Under the pieces are notes generated by a model, which was not told the DNA's origin, made no database searches, and worked only from the letters and a program-made list of their open reading frames with translations. A DNA stretch of 15,840 nt. Origin: Acidobacteriaceae bacterium (lineage in GTDB: Bacteria; Acidobacteriota; Terriglobia; Terriglobales; Acidobacteriaceae). The position numbers were made by a program, and so were the translations under genes. Positions 9,346 to 15,572 of this stretch are shown piece after piece (position 1 is the stretch's first letter; the number at the start of each line of letters is the position of its first letter). The stretch covers positions 1 through 15,840 of the forward strand of contig JARLFX010000447.1 of the NCBI GenBank assembly GCA_031296355.1, read 5' to 3'.

Positions 9346-11037
9346 TCAGTGAGTGAATCGAAACCAGTCAAAATCAGCGTATCCAAACTCGCCAGTGCTA
9401 TGCGTTCCAGTAGCATAGACCCCAATCCGTGCGCCAATCCACGTGCCCGCCGTTGCCGTAAACGGTGCGCCGATTGCCTGAAACTGCGCGCCATCCGTGC
9501 TGAAACTGAACTGCACCTTTGCGTTCGCACTCACTGCGGCGCGCAGATAGACCACGCCATATGCCGCATGCACAGGGACGCTTTTCCCGCCTGCAACAGG
9601 TGCGGCGCCATCCTCAAGCCGAGTCTCCTGCCGCAACAGCAAGTGGTCGTCGTGCTCTTCTACGATCAGCGCGGAGTAGCTCATCCCCAGCACCACCAGG
9701 CCTGTCTGCTCGCCGTTCTGGTGCGAGACGAAGCGAACCTTCGTGGTCGCCGTAAACTCCGGCCCGGGAAACTTCTGCAGCAACACGTTAGGCAGGTTTC
9801 TCAGATCAATATCGTCTGTACCCGTCGGCACATTGATCAGTCGCAGCGCCCCCACGGCGGGCGCGGGAAATCCCCACGTCGGCTGCGGATTCGCCTGCCA
9901 CTGCCACTGCAGGCCAAGCGCAGGCGCGTTGAACTCGTCACTGTCTGCAGGCGTATAGGTTGCGTGCCCAATCACGCGCGGATTTTTGTACGTCAACACG
10001 GGCTCGCCTGTACCCTGCGCATTCTGGTGCACGCCCATGCGCGGCCAGCCATCCGCGCCCCACGCCATCGGCTCCAGGTTCGTCACCCGCCCATACGGTC
10101 CGCGATCCGAAAAGTGCAGAAACCAGTCTTCCCCTGCCGCCGTCGTCACCCATGCACCCTGGTGCGGGCCATTCATCGTTGTGGTTCCCTGCGCCAGCAC
10201 CACCCTGCGTTCATACGGACCATAGATAGACCGTGAGCGGAAGACGACCTGCACACCGCCCGTCACGCCGCCAGACGGCGCAAAGACATAGTAGTAGCCG
10301 TTCCGCTTGTAGATCTTCGGCCCTTCCAGCGTCGCGTCGAGCCCATGCCCATCAATCGCAATCGCCCCGCCGTCCAGCATATGCGCGCCGTCAGCAGACA
10401 TGCGGCTGACCAGCACCACGGACTTCGCTCCTGCGCGGCTGCCTGCCAGCGCATTCACCATGTAAGCCTTGCCATCCTCATCCCACAAAGGACACGGATC
10501 AATCCACCCCTTTGCCGCCTTCACCAGCACCGGTGCGCTCCATGGCCCAGTGATCGCTTTTGCCTTGATCATGTAAATGCCAACATCGGGATCGGGATAG
10601 TAGATATAAAACTCGCCCGCGTGCAGGCGTATGCTCGGCGCCCACACTCCCTTGCCGTGCTGCGGCGTGGCAAATCGATCCTCCGGAACCTGGCGCTGCA
10701 GCGCGTGTCCGATGATCTGCCAGTGCACGAGATCCGTAGAGTGCAATATCGGCAGCGCCGGTGCCGATTCAAAGCTGGATGAGACCAGGTAAAAATCATT
10801 CCCTACGCGAATGGCGTCGGGATCGGCATAGTCGGCGAAGAGAACCGGATTCTTATACTGCCCATCTCCCAGGTCAGGATTCCATACCTGCGATACACCC
10901 GCGTTCGCAGCCTGCGATACACCCTGTGAGGCCGCACAACCCAATGTCAGCAGAACTGCCAGCGCAGTATTTCTCCTGCGATTGTCTCTCTTCTGCCCGC
11001 GGAAACGTTTACTCGGATATGTCGCTACACCCAGCAT
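9346..11037 (-). CDS. Secreted GH43-family glycoside hydrolase (arabinofuranosidase/beta-xylosidase type)
   Basis: A 563-residue protein from ATG 11037. That start is chosen because AAGGCAGG precedes it; ATG 11055 in frame is an alternative with no visible ribosome site. The N-terminus has a long Arg-rich n-region (NRRRNTALAVLLTLGCAAS), consistent with a Sec or Tat signal. The five-bladed propeller opens with NPVLFADYADPDAIRVG and carries the GH43 triad: base Asp72 (ADPD), Asp180 (WIDPCP) and acid Glu238 (LEGPK). From about residue 355 (SDEFNAPALGLQWQW) a C-terminal beta-sandwich of the type found after GH43 beta-xylosidases is visible. Known family reaction: release of arabinose or xylose from side chains. 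The neighbouring pectinase suggests arabinan or arabinoxylan trimming of pectin. Exact substrate cannot be read from sequence. Length and catalytic residues look intact. Confidence 0.9.
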   Translation of the reverse strand: MLGVATYPSKRFRGQKRDNRRRNTALAVLLTLGCAASQGVSQAANAGVSQVWNPDLGDGQYKNPVLFADYADPDAIRVGNDFYLVSSSFESAPALPILHSTDLVHWQIIGHALQRQVPEDRFATPQHGKGVWAPSIRLHAGEFYIYYPDPDVGIYMIKAKAITGPWSAPVLVKAAKGWIDPCPLWDEDGKAYMVNALAGSRAGAKSVVLVSRMSADGAHMLDGGAIAIDGHGLDATLEGPKIYKRNGYYYVFAPSGGVTGGVQVVFRSRSIYGPYERRVVLAQGTTTMNGPHQGAWVTTAAGEDWFLHFSDRGPYGRVTNLEPMAWGADGWPRMGVHQNAQGTGEPVLTYKNPRVIGHATYTPADSDEFNAPALGLQWQWQANPQPTWGFPAPAVGALRLINVPTGTDDIDLRNLPNVLLQKFPGPEFTATTKVRFVSHQNGEQTGLVVLGMSYSALIVEEHDDHLLLRQETRLEDGAAPVAGGKSVPVHAAYGVVYLRAAVSANAKVQFSFSTDGAQFQAIGAPFTATAGTWIGARIGVYATGTHSTGEFGYADFDWFRFTH

Positions 11038-11303
11038 GCACCCTGCCTTACTCATTTTTCTGAATTCGCAACCCCATCCGATGGCGACGTTATCGCACCC
11101 TGGAAAGGCTCCTAAACCTCGCACACCATAGTACCGGAGATGGTGAATATCCTGATATAAAAGCTATTTCCACGCGCTGAATTCAAGCCCATGTCAGCAA
11201 TGCCTTCGCTGTCCAGGGCTGGCATAAAGTAATCGCTATGACGCGCGCATGACGTGTAAGGCCATTTTTGCCCCTGCATGCACCTTAAAGCTGTGGATTT
11301 TAT

Positions 11304-11379
11304 TGGCGTCCCCGACGGGATTCGAACCCGTGTTACCGCCGTGAAAGGGCGGTGTCCTAGGCCACTGGACGACGGGGAC
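11304..11379 (-). tRNA. tRNA-Glu (UUC anticodon)
   Basis: The complementary strand reads as a 76-nt cloverleaf. The 7-bp acceptor stem is GTCCCCG/CGGGGAC, the discriminator is G and the CCA end is encoded. The anticodon loop CTTTCAC gives TTC and the T-arm contains GGTTCGAATCC. The anticodon stem CCGCC/GGCGG is perfect. No intrinsic terminator is obvious after its 3' end. Its 3' end faces the polysaccharide-degradation genes. Confidence 0.97.
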
Positions 11380-11459
11380 GCATAAGCTGGATTCTTGGGA
11401 GCGGCCCGGTTATGCGGCCAGCGAATCAGCGGTAGAGCAGTACTTCAAGGTTATCAACC

Positions 11460-11491
11460 GCGGGGTGCAGTGTCAAAAAACTCCACCCCGC
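11460..11491 (-). terminator. Hairpin after the ABC ATPase gene, possible terminator
   Basis: An 8-bp perfect inverted repeat, GCGGGGTG (11460-11467) with CACCCCGC (11484-11491), sits right after the stop codons of the ABC ATPase. The T-run of the minus strand lies in the loop rather than after the stem, so this is not a textbook intrinsic terminator. Position is the main argument. Confidence 0.45.
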
Positions 11492-11496
11492 TATCA

Positions 11497-12210
11497 TTAG
11501 TATACGTCGTGCCGGATGCGCTTCGTTCCCTGCTCCACCCGCACGATCTCACCGTCCCGCATGTGCAGAATACGGTCTGCAATCGCGGCTGCTTCCGGGT
11601 TGTGCGTAATCATCAGCACCGTCTGCTTCAGCACTTCGTTCGAGTGCCGCAGCATCTCCAGCACAGCATCAGAATTCTTGGTGTCCAGGTTGCCCGTCGG
11701 TTCATCAGCCAGCACAATCGCTGGTCTCGAGATCAGTGCGCGCGCTATCGCCACTCGCTGCTGTTCCCCGCCAGAGAGTTCACTCGGCCGGTGCTCCAGA
11801 CGTCCGCTGATGCTCAACAGGTCCGTCAGCCGTCCCAGAAATTCTTTATCCAGTGGCTCTTTCACGCCGGCAATCTCATAGGCAATCTCGATGTTGCCCA
11901 TCGCCGTCAGCGTCGGCAGCAGGTTGAATCGCTGAAACACAAAGCCAATTTTGGCCCGCCGCATCTTCGTGCGTTCTCCGTCGGTCAGCCTGGCAAAATC
12001 GACGCCGTCGATCTCTACGCTGCCGCTGGTGGCCGGTGTCAGCCCGCCCAGTATGTAAAACAGCGTCGACTTACCGCTACCCGAAGGGCCAACGATTGCG
12101 ACGAACTCACCCGGCTCGATAGAAAAATTTACGTTCCGCAGCGCGGGCACGTCCAGCTTTCCTGAGCGGTACGTTTTTCCTAGATTCTTTGCTTCAATAA
12201 GAGGCGCCAT
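11497..12210 (-). CDS. ABC transporter ATP-binding protein, LolD/MacB/FtsE-like class
   Basis: A 237-residue soluble ATPase. Walker A is GPSGSGKST (41-49, Lys47), the Q-loop Gln is 93, the signature is LSGGEQQRVAIARAL (145-159), Walker B is IVLADEPTGNLD (165-176) and the H-loop His is 203. The start ATG follows AAGG by about 5 nt. The GNLDTKNS stretch and overall length match ATPases that work with FtsX/MacB-fold permeases in lipoprotein release, efflux or peptide export. No permease is in the window, although family members are usually paired with one. The gene ends with three consecutive in-frame stops (TAA TGA TAG). The receiver gene lies 63 nt upstream on the same strand. Specific substrate unknown. 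Confidence 0.93.
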   Translation of the reverse strand: MAPLIEAKNLGKTYRSGKLDVPALRNVNFSIEPGEFVAIVGPSGSGKSTLFYILGGLTPATSGSVEIDGVDFARLTDGERTKMRRAKIGFVFQRFNLLPTLTAMGNIEIAYEIAGVKEPLDKEFLGRLTDLLSISGRLEHRPSELSGGEQQRVAIARALISRPAIVLADEPTGNLDTKNSDAVLEMLRHSNEVLKQTVLMITHNPEAAAIADRILHMRDGEIVRVEQGTKRIRHDVY

Positions 12211-12235
12211 GCAGCCTTCAGTTTATCCCAGTGGC

Positions 12236-12258
12236 GGCCTCCGCACCCGGCGGAGGCC
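12236..12258 (-). terminator. Strong GC hairpin between receiver gene and ABC ATPase gene
   Basis: GGCCTCCGC (12236-12244) and GCGGAGGCC (12250-12258) form a perfect 9-bp stem with a 5-nt loop, just after the receiver stop and before the ATPase ribosome site. No U-tract follows on the minus strand; a T-rich stretch follows on the plus strand. It may attenuate read-through from receiver to ATPase or protect the upstream mRNA. Confidence 0.45.
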
Positions 12259-12273
12259 CCTCTTTCTCCACGC

Positions 12274-12717
12274 CTACGACGCCATGTTGGCGATTGCCGT
12301 GTGTTCCGCGGGCACAGCCACCGGCGCCACGGCCTTCTTCGGCCCGCGTTTGCGCGCTACCAGCACGCGGATGCGCTCCAGCAGTTCCACCGGTGAGCAC
12401 ACACCCTTCGGCAGAAAAACATCCGCGCGGATACCCCGCTCATACTGCTTCACCGTACCGGAGATCAGCATCGCCGGCAGACCCGGAGAAATCTCCTTGC
12501 ACCGCCTCACCAATTCATTACCATCCATCACCGGCATCAGCAGATCGCTCAGCAGCAGATCGATTGTCCCTGGCAGCGCGCTCTCCACAATCTCCAACGC
12601 CTCTTGTGCAGTGAGTACAGCCAGCACGCGGTAGCCTCGCGTCTCCAGCAGAAACTTGCGGACTGAAAGTGATTGTTCATTGTCATCGACACACAGGATG
12701 GTCTTCTTGGGGCGCAT
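12274..12717 (-). CDS. Single-domain response regulator (CheY-like receiver)
   Basis: A 147-residue protein. ATG 12717 is chosen over longer frames because AAGGA lies at the right distance and the receiver fold starts at once (KKTILCVDDNE). Conserved receiver residues are present: acidic pair Asp11-Asp12, phospho-acceptor Asp58 (SDLLMPVMDG), switch Ser86 (LISGT) and Lys104 (FLPKG). There is no output domain after about residue 120; the tail is basic then Ala/Val/Pro-rich. Such stand-alone receivers relay phosphate from a histidine kinase to a partner protein. No kinase is in the window, so the partner is unknown. It precedes the ABC ATPase on the same strand, but a stable hairpin lies between them. 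Confidence 0.92.
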   Translation of the reverse strand: MRPKKTILCVDDNEQSLSVRKFLLETRGYRVLAVLTAQEALEIVESALPGTIDLLLSDLLMPVMDGNELVRRCKEISPGLPAMLISGTVKQYERGIRADVFLPKGVCSPVELLERIRVLVARKRGPKKAVAPVAVPAEHTAIANMAS

Positions 12718-13435
12718 TGCTCTTCCTTGCTCTGCAGACCAGCCGGCGTTTCCGGCTGCTGCGGATGGACCCCTGCGGCGCCTGTGCCGTATGCACAGGC
12801 CGCTGCAGGAGTGGCGTTCTTTGGGAGCCCGCGGACCGTAGTCGCTTGCCGGCAAGACGTGTTTGTCCCAGCAGCCGTGGGCGCATAGCCCGCCGTCTGC
12901 CTGTCAACAGACAGGTTCTCGCCGAGCCGCATGGTTGCGGCCCGCGGGAAGAGAGGATGTCGCGCAAGCGGTTTTGCCTGCGTGCCTGCCTGCACCATCT
13001 CGGTTGTCGCGGCTACAGCGCGCCCTCTTTAGGAGCGATCGCTGCGGTTGCTGACTATCCGGCAGGATGCATGAAGACCGCACCGCTGGTGCGAGATCCC
13101 CTCTAACTCAAGTTGTCAGTAAAAGGCGAAAGTGCATTCGGTGTTTTGAAATGCTTGCCTACAGTAGCGGGCGTTGGCGACCACGGCAACAGCGAATGTG
13201 TAGCGAAGCCCACAGCCCATTCCACTTGCTTATCCACCGCTATTGGAAATGCTCTGTATTCATCGTACGTTTACACGACGCCCGCTGTGGAAAGCGCGTG
13301 CATCGCCGCAGGAAATTCCGTCCACTTGCAACATGCACGGTGCGCTGAAAAAAATAAATTCCATCGCAACCCTGTCAACACCTGCCCGCGCATCCCCATG
13401 CGAGTCTCACTTCTCGCAAATGTGCAACCAACTGT
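12718..13435. other. 718-nt stretch without a convincing gene; several inverted repeats
   Basis: No frame here has credible protein composition or a good ribosome site. On the side nearest the receiver gene there are many stems: AGCCGG/CCGGCT (12741-12757), a bulged 15-bp stem (12773-12808), the 12-bp palindrome CTTGCCGGCAAG (12845-12856), GGGC/GCCC (12879-12891) and CCTGTC-AACA-GACAGG (12900-12915). CGCACC-GCT-GGTGCG lies near 13079-13093. The half nearest the tRNA-Cys promoter has lower GC and an A-rich tract near 13348. It may contain the receiver promoter and a structured 5' leader, or an RNA gene that I cannot identify. Confidence 0.6.
12773..12808 (-). other. Long hairpin in the 5' leader of the receiver gene
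   Basis: CTGCGGC-GCCTGTGC pairs with GCACAGGC-(C)-GCTGCAG around a 5-nt loop: 15 pairs with one G-U type position and one bulged base. It lies about 55 nt upstream of the receiver ATG, with a smaller stem (12741-12757) between. It may act as a leader structure; no known riboswitch consensus was recognised. Confidence 0.5.
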
Positions 13436-13464
13436 TTGACACCCAGCCGTCTCCCCATTATGGT
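13436..13464 (+). promoter_or_regulatory. Sigma70-type promoter for the Cys leader / tRNA-Cys unit
   Basis: A perfect -35 TTGACA (13436-13441) is separated by exactly 17 nt from TATGGT (13459-13464). The expected transcription start is about 13471-13474, so the ATG at 13474 would be nearly or fully leaderless. No other good promoter is seen between the terminator at 13581-13614 and tRNA-Cys. Confidence 0.7.
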
Positions 13465-13473
13465 TGTATCTAC

Positions 13474-13542
13474 ATGCCGCATCTCTCCATCACGACCTGT
13501 ACCTGCCGCTGCTGTTGCGGTATGTATCCGGGTGCGTGCTAG
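13474..13542 (+). CDS. Cysteine-rich 22-residue leader peptide (putative)
   Basis: ATG 13474 to TAG 13540-13542. Six of 22 residues are Cys (9, 11, 13, 14, 15, 22). Five are packed into CTCRCCC (9-15) and the peptide ends PGAC. The ATG lies about 9 nt after the -10 box, so there is no room for a ribosome site and translation would be leaderless. It is followed by a terminator and then tRNA-Cys. Known precedent: regulatory uORFs rich in the sensed amino acid (trp and his leaders, and cysteine-rich leaderless uORFs in mycobacteria). Inference: the ribosome senses charged tRNA-Cys here. The codons for Pro19 to Cys22 can base-pair with the left arm of the terminator. Alternatives: a small metal-binding peptide, or chance. 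Too short for codon statistics. Confidence 0.6.
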   Translation: MPHLSITTCTCRCCCGMYPGAC

Positions 13543-13588
13543 AGCGTCAACGAAAGCAACTCTGTTTCGACGTCATCTTGACCCACCC
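13528..13588 (+). promoter_or_regulatory. Candidate antiterminator pairing (attenuator)
   Basis: CCGGGTGCGT (13528-13537, last codons of the Cys peptide) matches the right arm of the terminator, CCGGGTGGGT (13601-13610), at 9 of 10 positions. GGGTGCGT (13530-13537) can therefore pair with ACCCACCC (13581-13588) at 7 of 8 positions and block the terminator. A ribosome stalled at Cys9-Cys15 would leave 13528-13537 free; a ribosome at the stop codon would cover it. Confidence 0.5.
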
Positions 13589-13614
13589 AAGGCAAACGGC
13601 CCGGGTGGGTTTTT
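13581..13614 (+). terminator. Intrinsic terminator upstream of tRNA-Cys
   Basis: ACCCACCC (13581-13588) and GGGTGGGT (13603-13610) form a perfect 8-bp stem, with an inner GGC/GCC extension in the 14-nt loop. A run of five T follows (13610-13614). It faces tRNA-Cys, 57 nt upstream of it, so it terminates the leader transcript rather than any upstream plus-strand gene. None is present. Confidence 0.85.
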
Positions 13615-13630
13615 CATTGTGGAAAAACGC

Positions 13631-13653
13631 TGCGGGACGCAGGTCTGCCCGCA
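13631..13653 (+). other. Small hairpin between terminator and tRNA-Cys
   Basis: TGCGGG (13631-13636) pairs perfectly with CCCGCA (13648-13653). It lies in the presumed 5' leader of the tRNA-Cys precursor and could guide processing, or may be incidental. Confidence 0.3.
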
Positions 13654-13671
13654 CGTTGAAAAGAAGAGAGA

Positions 13672-13747
13672 GCACCGGTGGCGAAGTGGCTAACGCGCTG
13701 GTCTGCAAAACCAGTATTCATGGGTTCAAATCCCATCCGGTGCTCCA
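13672..13747 (+). tRNA. tRNA-Cys (GCA anticodon)
   Basis: A 76-nt cloverleaf: acceptor GCACCGG/CCGGTGC, discriminator T (U73, the cysteine identity base), encoded CCA. The anticodon stem CTGGT/ACCAG holds the loop CTGCAAA with GCA. The T-arm has GGTTCAAATCC. It is the only same-strand gene after the Cys-rich leader and terminator. The convergent zinc-finger gene ends 26 nt away with no terminator visible between them. Confidence 0.97.
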
Positions 13748-13773
13748 AACATTCCACCAGCCGCGCAACTCCC

Positions 13774-14121
13774 TCAGTGCAGCAGCTCCCGCCAGTTCTC
13801 CGGCACACGCTCGCGCGGCCCCGGCGCAGATTGATTCGCCGGATGATGATGTGGCGGAGCCAGCTTCGGCCCTTCCACCTCCTCCTGCCGCTCGAAGTTC
13901 CAGAACCAGCTTTCGCCCGGCTCGAAACTCTGCATCACAGGATGTCCCGTCTCCTCAAAGTGCTTCGTCGCGTGCTGATTCGGCGATGAGTCGCAGCAGC
14001 CAATATGTCCGCAAAGCGCACAACGCCGCAGATGAAACCACCACGAGCCCTGGGCTTCACACTCCACACATCCAGTACCACTCGGTCGCACCTTCGGGTC
14101 AAACTCCCGCGCATCGAACAT
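13774..14121 (-). CDS. UBP-type zinc finger domain protein
   Basis: A 115-residue protein; ATG 14121 follows GGAGGAG, a strong ribosome site. Residues about 15-75 carry the ZnF-UBP ligand pattern: Cys18-x2-Cys21, Cys34-x2-Cys37-x4-Cys42, His50-x3-His54-x5-His60, with GHIGCC and the GESWFW ending typical of this fold. The C-terminal 40 residues are Pro/His-rich and probably disordered. In eukaryotes the fold binds the ubiquitin C-terminus. Bacterial stand-alone copies are known as a family but their role is not established, so no function is assigned. The gene converges with tRNA-Cys and diverges from the small CxxC protein gene. Confidence 0.9.
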   Translation of the reverse strand: MFDAREFDPKVRPSGTGCVECEAQGSWWFHLRRCALCGHIGCCDSSPNQHATKHFEETGHPVMQSFEPGESWFWNFERQEEVEGPKLAPPHHHPANQSAPGPRERVPENWRELLH

Positions 14122-14298
14122 GGCATCTCCTCCATTGGCCTGCTTCCTGAATCATAGCTGCGGCATCTCATCATCCGGTACGTCTCCTACGCAACTCCGA
14201 ATAAATCCTCTGGAATGAGCACAATTGACCATCGCCTTTTTTACCTCCTGCATATAGTCAACCTACGCCGCAATATATGCATCACAAGGAGGCGCAAG

Positions 14299-14502
14299 AT
14301 GTCCTTTCTTTCGGAGCACCTGTTTCCTCATCGCATCAACGCGGATGGCAGCTACGACTCGATCTGCACAAAGTGCTATGCCACCGTCACTTCCAGTGAG
14401 CACGAAGAAGATTTGCCCGCCCAGGAAGAGCTCCATGTTTGCGATCCTGTCCGTCTGCATCTGCTCCGCACCGTGAATGCTCTGCCCGCCGTGATTGGTT
14501 GA
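14299..14502 (+). CDS. Small CxxC protein, hypothetical (67 aa)
   Basis: ATG 14299 is chosen because a near-perfect AAGGAGG (14286-14292) lies 6 nt upstream; the longer frame starting near 14215 has no such site. The protein has SICTKCYATV (Cys23-x2-Cys26) and HVCDP (His46, Cys48), a possible zinc-ribbon-like set of four ligands. It has no signal peptide or membrane segment. The family is not recognised by name. It is divergent from the UBP zinc-finger gene (177 nt between starts), and both are small putative zinc proteins. Confidence 0.75.
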   Translation: MSFLSEHLFPHRINADGSYDSICTKCYATVTSSEHEEDLPAQEELHVCDPVRLHLLRTVNALPAVIG

Positions 14503-14726
14503 ATCCAGGGTTGCACCTCCCTGCCCAATGGCCTTACTCCTTCGCAGGCTTTCGTCCCATATAGAGCATTTTCCGGGCAAAAGTGTGCAAAATTGAACAT
14601 ATTTTCCTTCCCATCTGCGAAATAATTCTGCTAATAGTTCCTAAAGCCCTTCCCCTGCTTTTGATGGCGCTATCCATCCCTGCAATCTGCTGCAAGGGTA
14701 GACTTTTCGAACCGAGGTAAAAGCGG

Positions 14727-15455
14727 ATGAGTTCACCCGCCGATAAACAATTCGACCCCTCCGCATTTCTCATGAGTGCTGGTTTGGGACGAAGAATTGT
14801 TCAGATCCATGCTAAGCAGACCTTCTTCACCCAGGGCAGCCCTGCGGACTGCATCTTCTATCTTCAAGCCGGTCGTGCCAGGATCACCGTCGTATCCAAG
14901 AATGGCAAGGAGGCGACCATCACCCTCCTCAATCCCGGCGACTTTATCGGCGAAGAAGCTATCGCCGGTGTCATCGGCCTCCGCCTGGCCAGCGCCGCCG
15001 CCGTCACCGACTGCACCGCACTCAAAATTGAACGCGCCGAGATGCTTCGCGTCCTTCATGAAGAGCGTGCATTCTCTGACCTCTTTCTCAAGTTTCTGCT
15101 TGCCCGCAGCATGCGCACCCAGGCTGATCTCGTCGACCAGCTCTTCAACTCCAGCGAACGGCGCCTCGCCCGCATCCTGCTCCTGATGGCCTCGTTTGGC
15201 GAGCCCGGTGAACCCGAGACGCTCATCCCGCCCATCACGCAGGAAACGCTGGCGGAGATGATCGGCACTACGCGCTCCCGCGTCAGCTTCTTCATGAACC
15301 GCTTCCGCAAGCTTGGCTTCATCGAGTACAACGGTCGTATCCGCGTTCACAAATCCCTGCTCAACGTCGTTCTGCACGATACTCTGCCAGAAGATAATGC
15401 CGAGAAGCCAGACGTTGACGGCGGTATTCCCGACTCGCCTTTAGAAGGCAAATAG
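14727..15455 (+). CDS. Crp/Fnr-family transcriptional regulator
   Basis: A 242-residue protein; ATG 14727 follows GAGG with 9-nt spacing. The cyclic-nucleotide-binding-like beta roll spans about 20-110, with the phosphate-binding-cassette-like stretch GDFIGEEAIAG...LRLASAAAV (71-93). A dimer helix covers about 112-145. The winged helix-turn-helix lies at about 165-212 (ITQETLAEMIG then TTRSRVSFFMNRFRKLG, recognition helix 181-195). The lone N-terminal-domain cysteines (42 and 96) do not make an FNR-type iron-sulfur set, so oxygen sensing by a cluster is unlikely. The cassette departs from the classical cAMP-binding consensus, so the ligand is uncertain. The 224-nt upstream region contains no other gene. 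The next gene, on the same strand, also begins with a cyclic-nucleotide-binding domain. Confidence 0.92.
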   Translation: MSSPADKQFDPSAFLMSAGLGRRIVQIHAKQTFFTQGSPADCIFYLQAGRARITVVSKNGKEATITLLNPGDFIGEEAIAGVIGLRLASAAAVTDCTALKIERAEMLRVLHEERAFSDLFLKFLLARSMRTQADLVDQLFNSSERRLARILLLMASFGEPGEPETLIPPITQETLAEMIGTTRSRVSFFMNRFRKLGFIEYNGRIRVHKSLLNVVLHDTLPEDNAEKPDVDGGIPDSPLEGK

Positions 15456-15572
15456 CCGTCTCCTGTCAGCCCTTCGCCACGCTCTTTTGCTTGCAAGACG
15501 CTCCCATTCCATCAGGCAAGTCTGTTATGGTCGCTCCATAGTAGACGCCCAACCGGGCCCAACGGTGCAAAG

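Noticed and set aside
11055..11124. Longer N-terminus of the GH43 protein from a GTG at 11124
   Set aside because: It would add a non-hydrophobic 29-residue extension ahead of the signal peptide and has no ribosome site.
12669..13106. Plus-strand open frame of 145 codons upstream of tRNA-Cys
   Set aside because: Its composition (Arg/Cys/Pro-rich) is typical of noncoding GC-rich DNA, it overlaps the receiver start antisense, and it has no ribosome site.
13465..13671. T-box riboswitch upstream of tRNA-Cys
   Set aside because: No T-box consensus (TGGNACCGCG-like) or specifier-loop architecture was recognised, and a riboswitch sensing tRNA before its own gene would be odd. The Cys-rich ORF explains the layout better.
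14215..14298. N-terminal extension of the small CxxC protein
   Set aside because: The strong AAGGAGG at 14286-14292 points to ATG 14299, and the extension reads through its own promoter-like, ribosome-site-bearing region.
14640..14726. Crp/Fnr operator upstream of the Crp/Fnr gene
   Set aside because: Only a short imperfect palindrome around 14663-14674 (gatggcgctatc) is seen. It does not match the TGTGA or TTGAT half-site spacing well enough to call.
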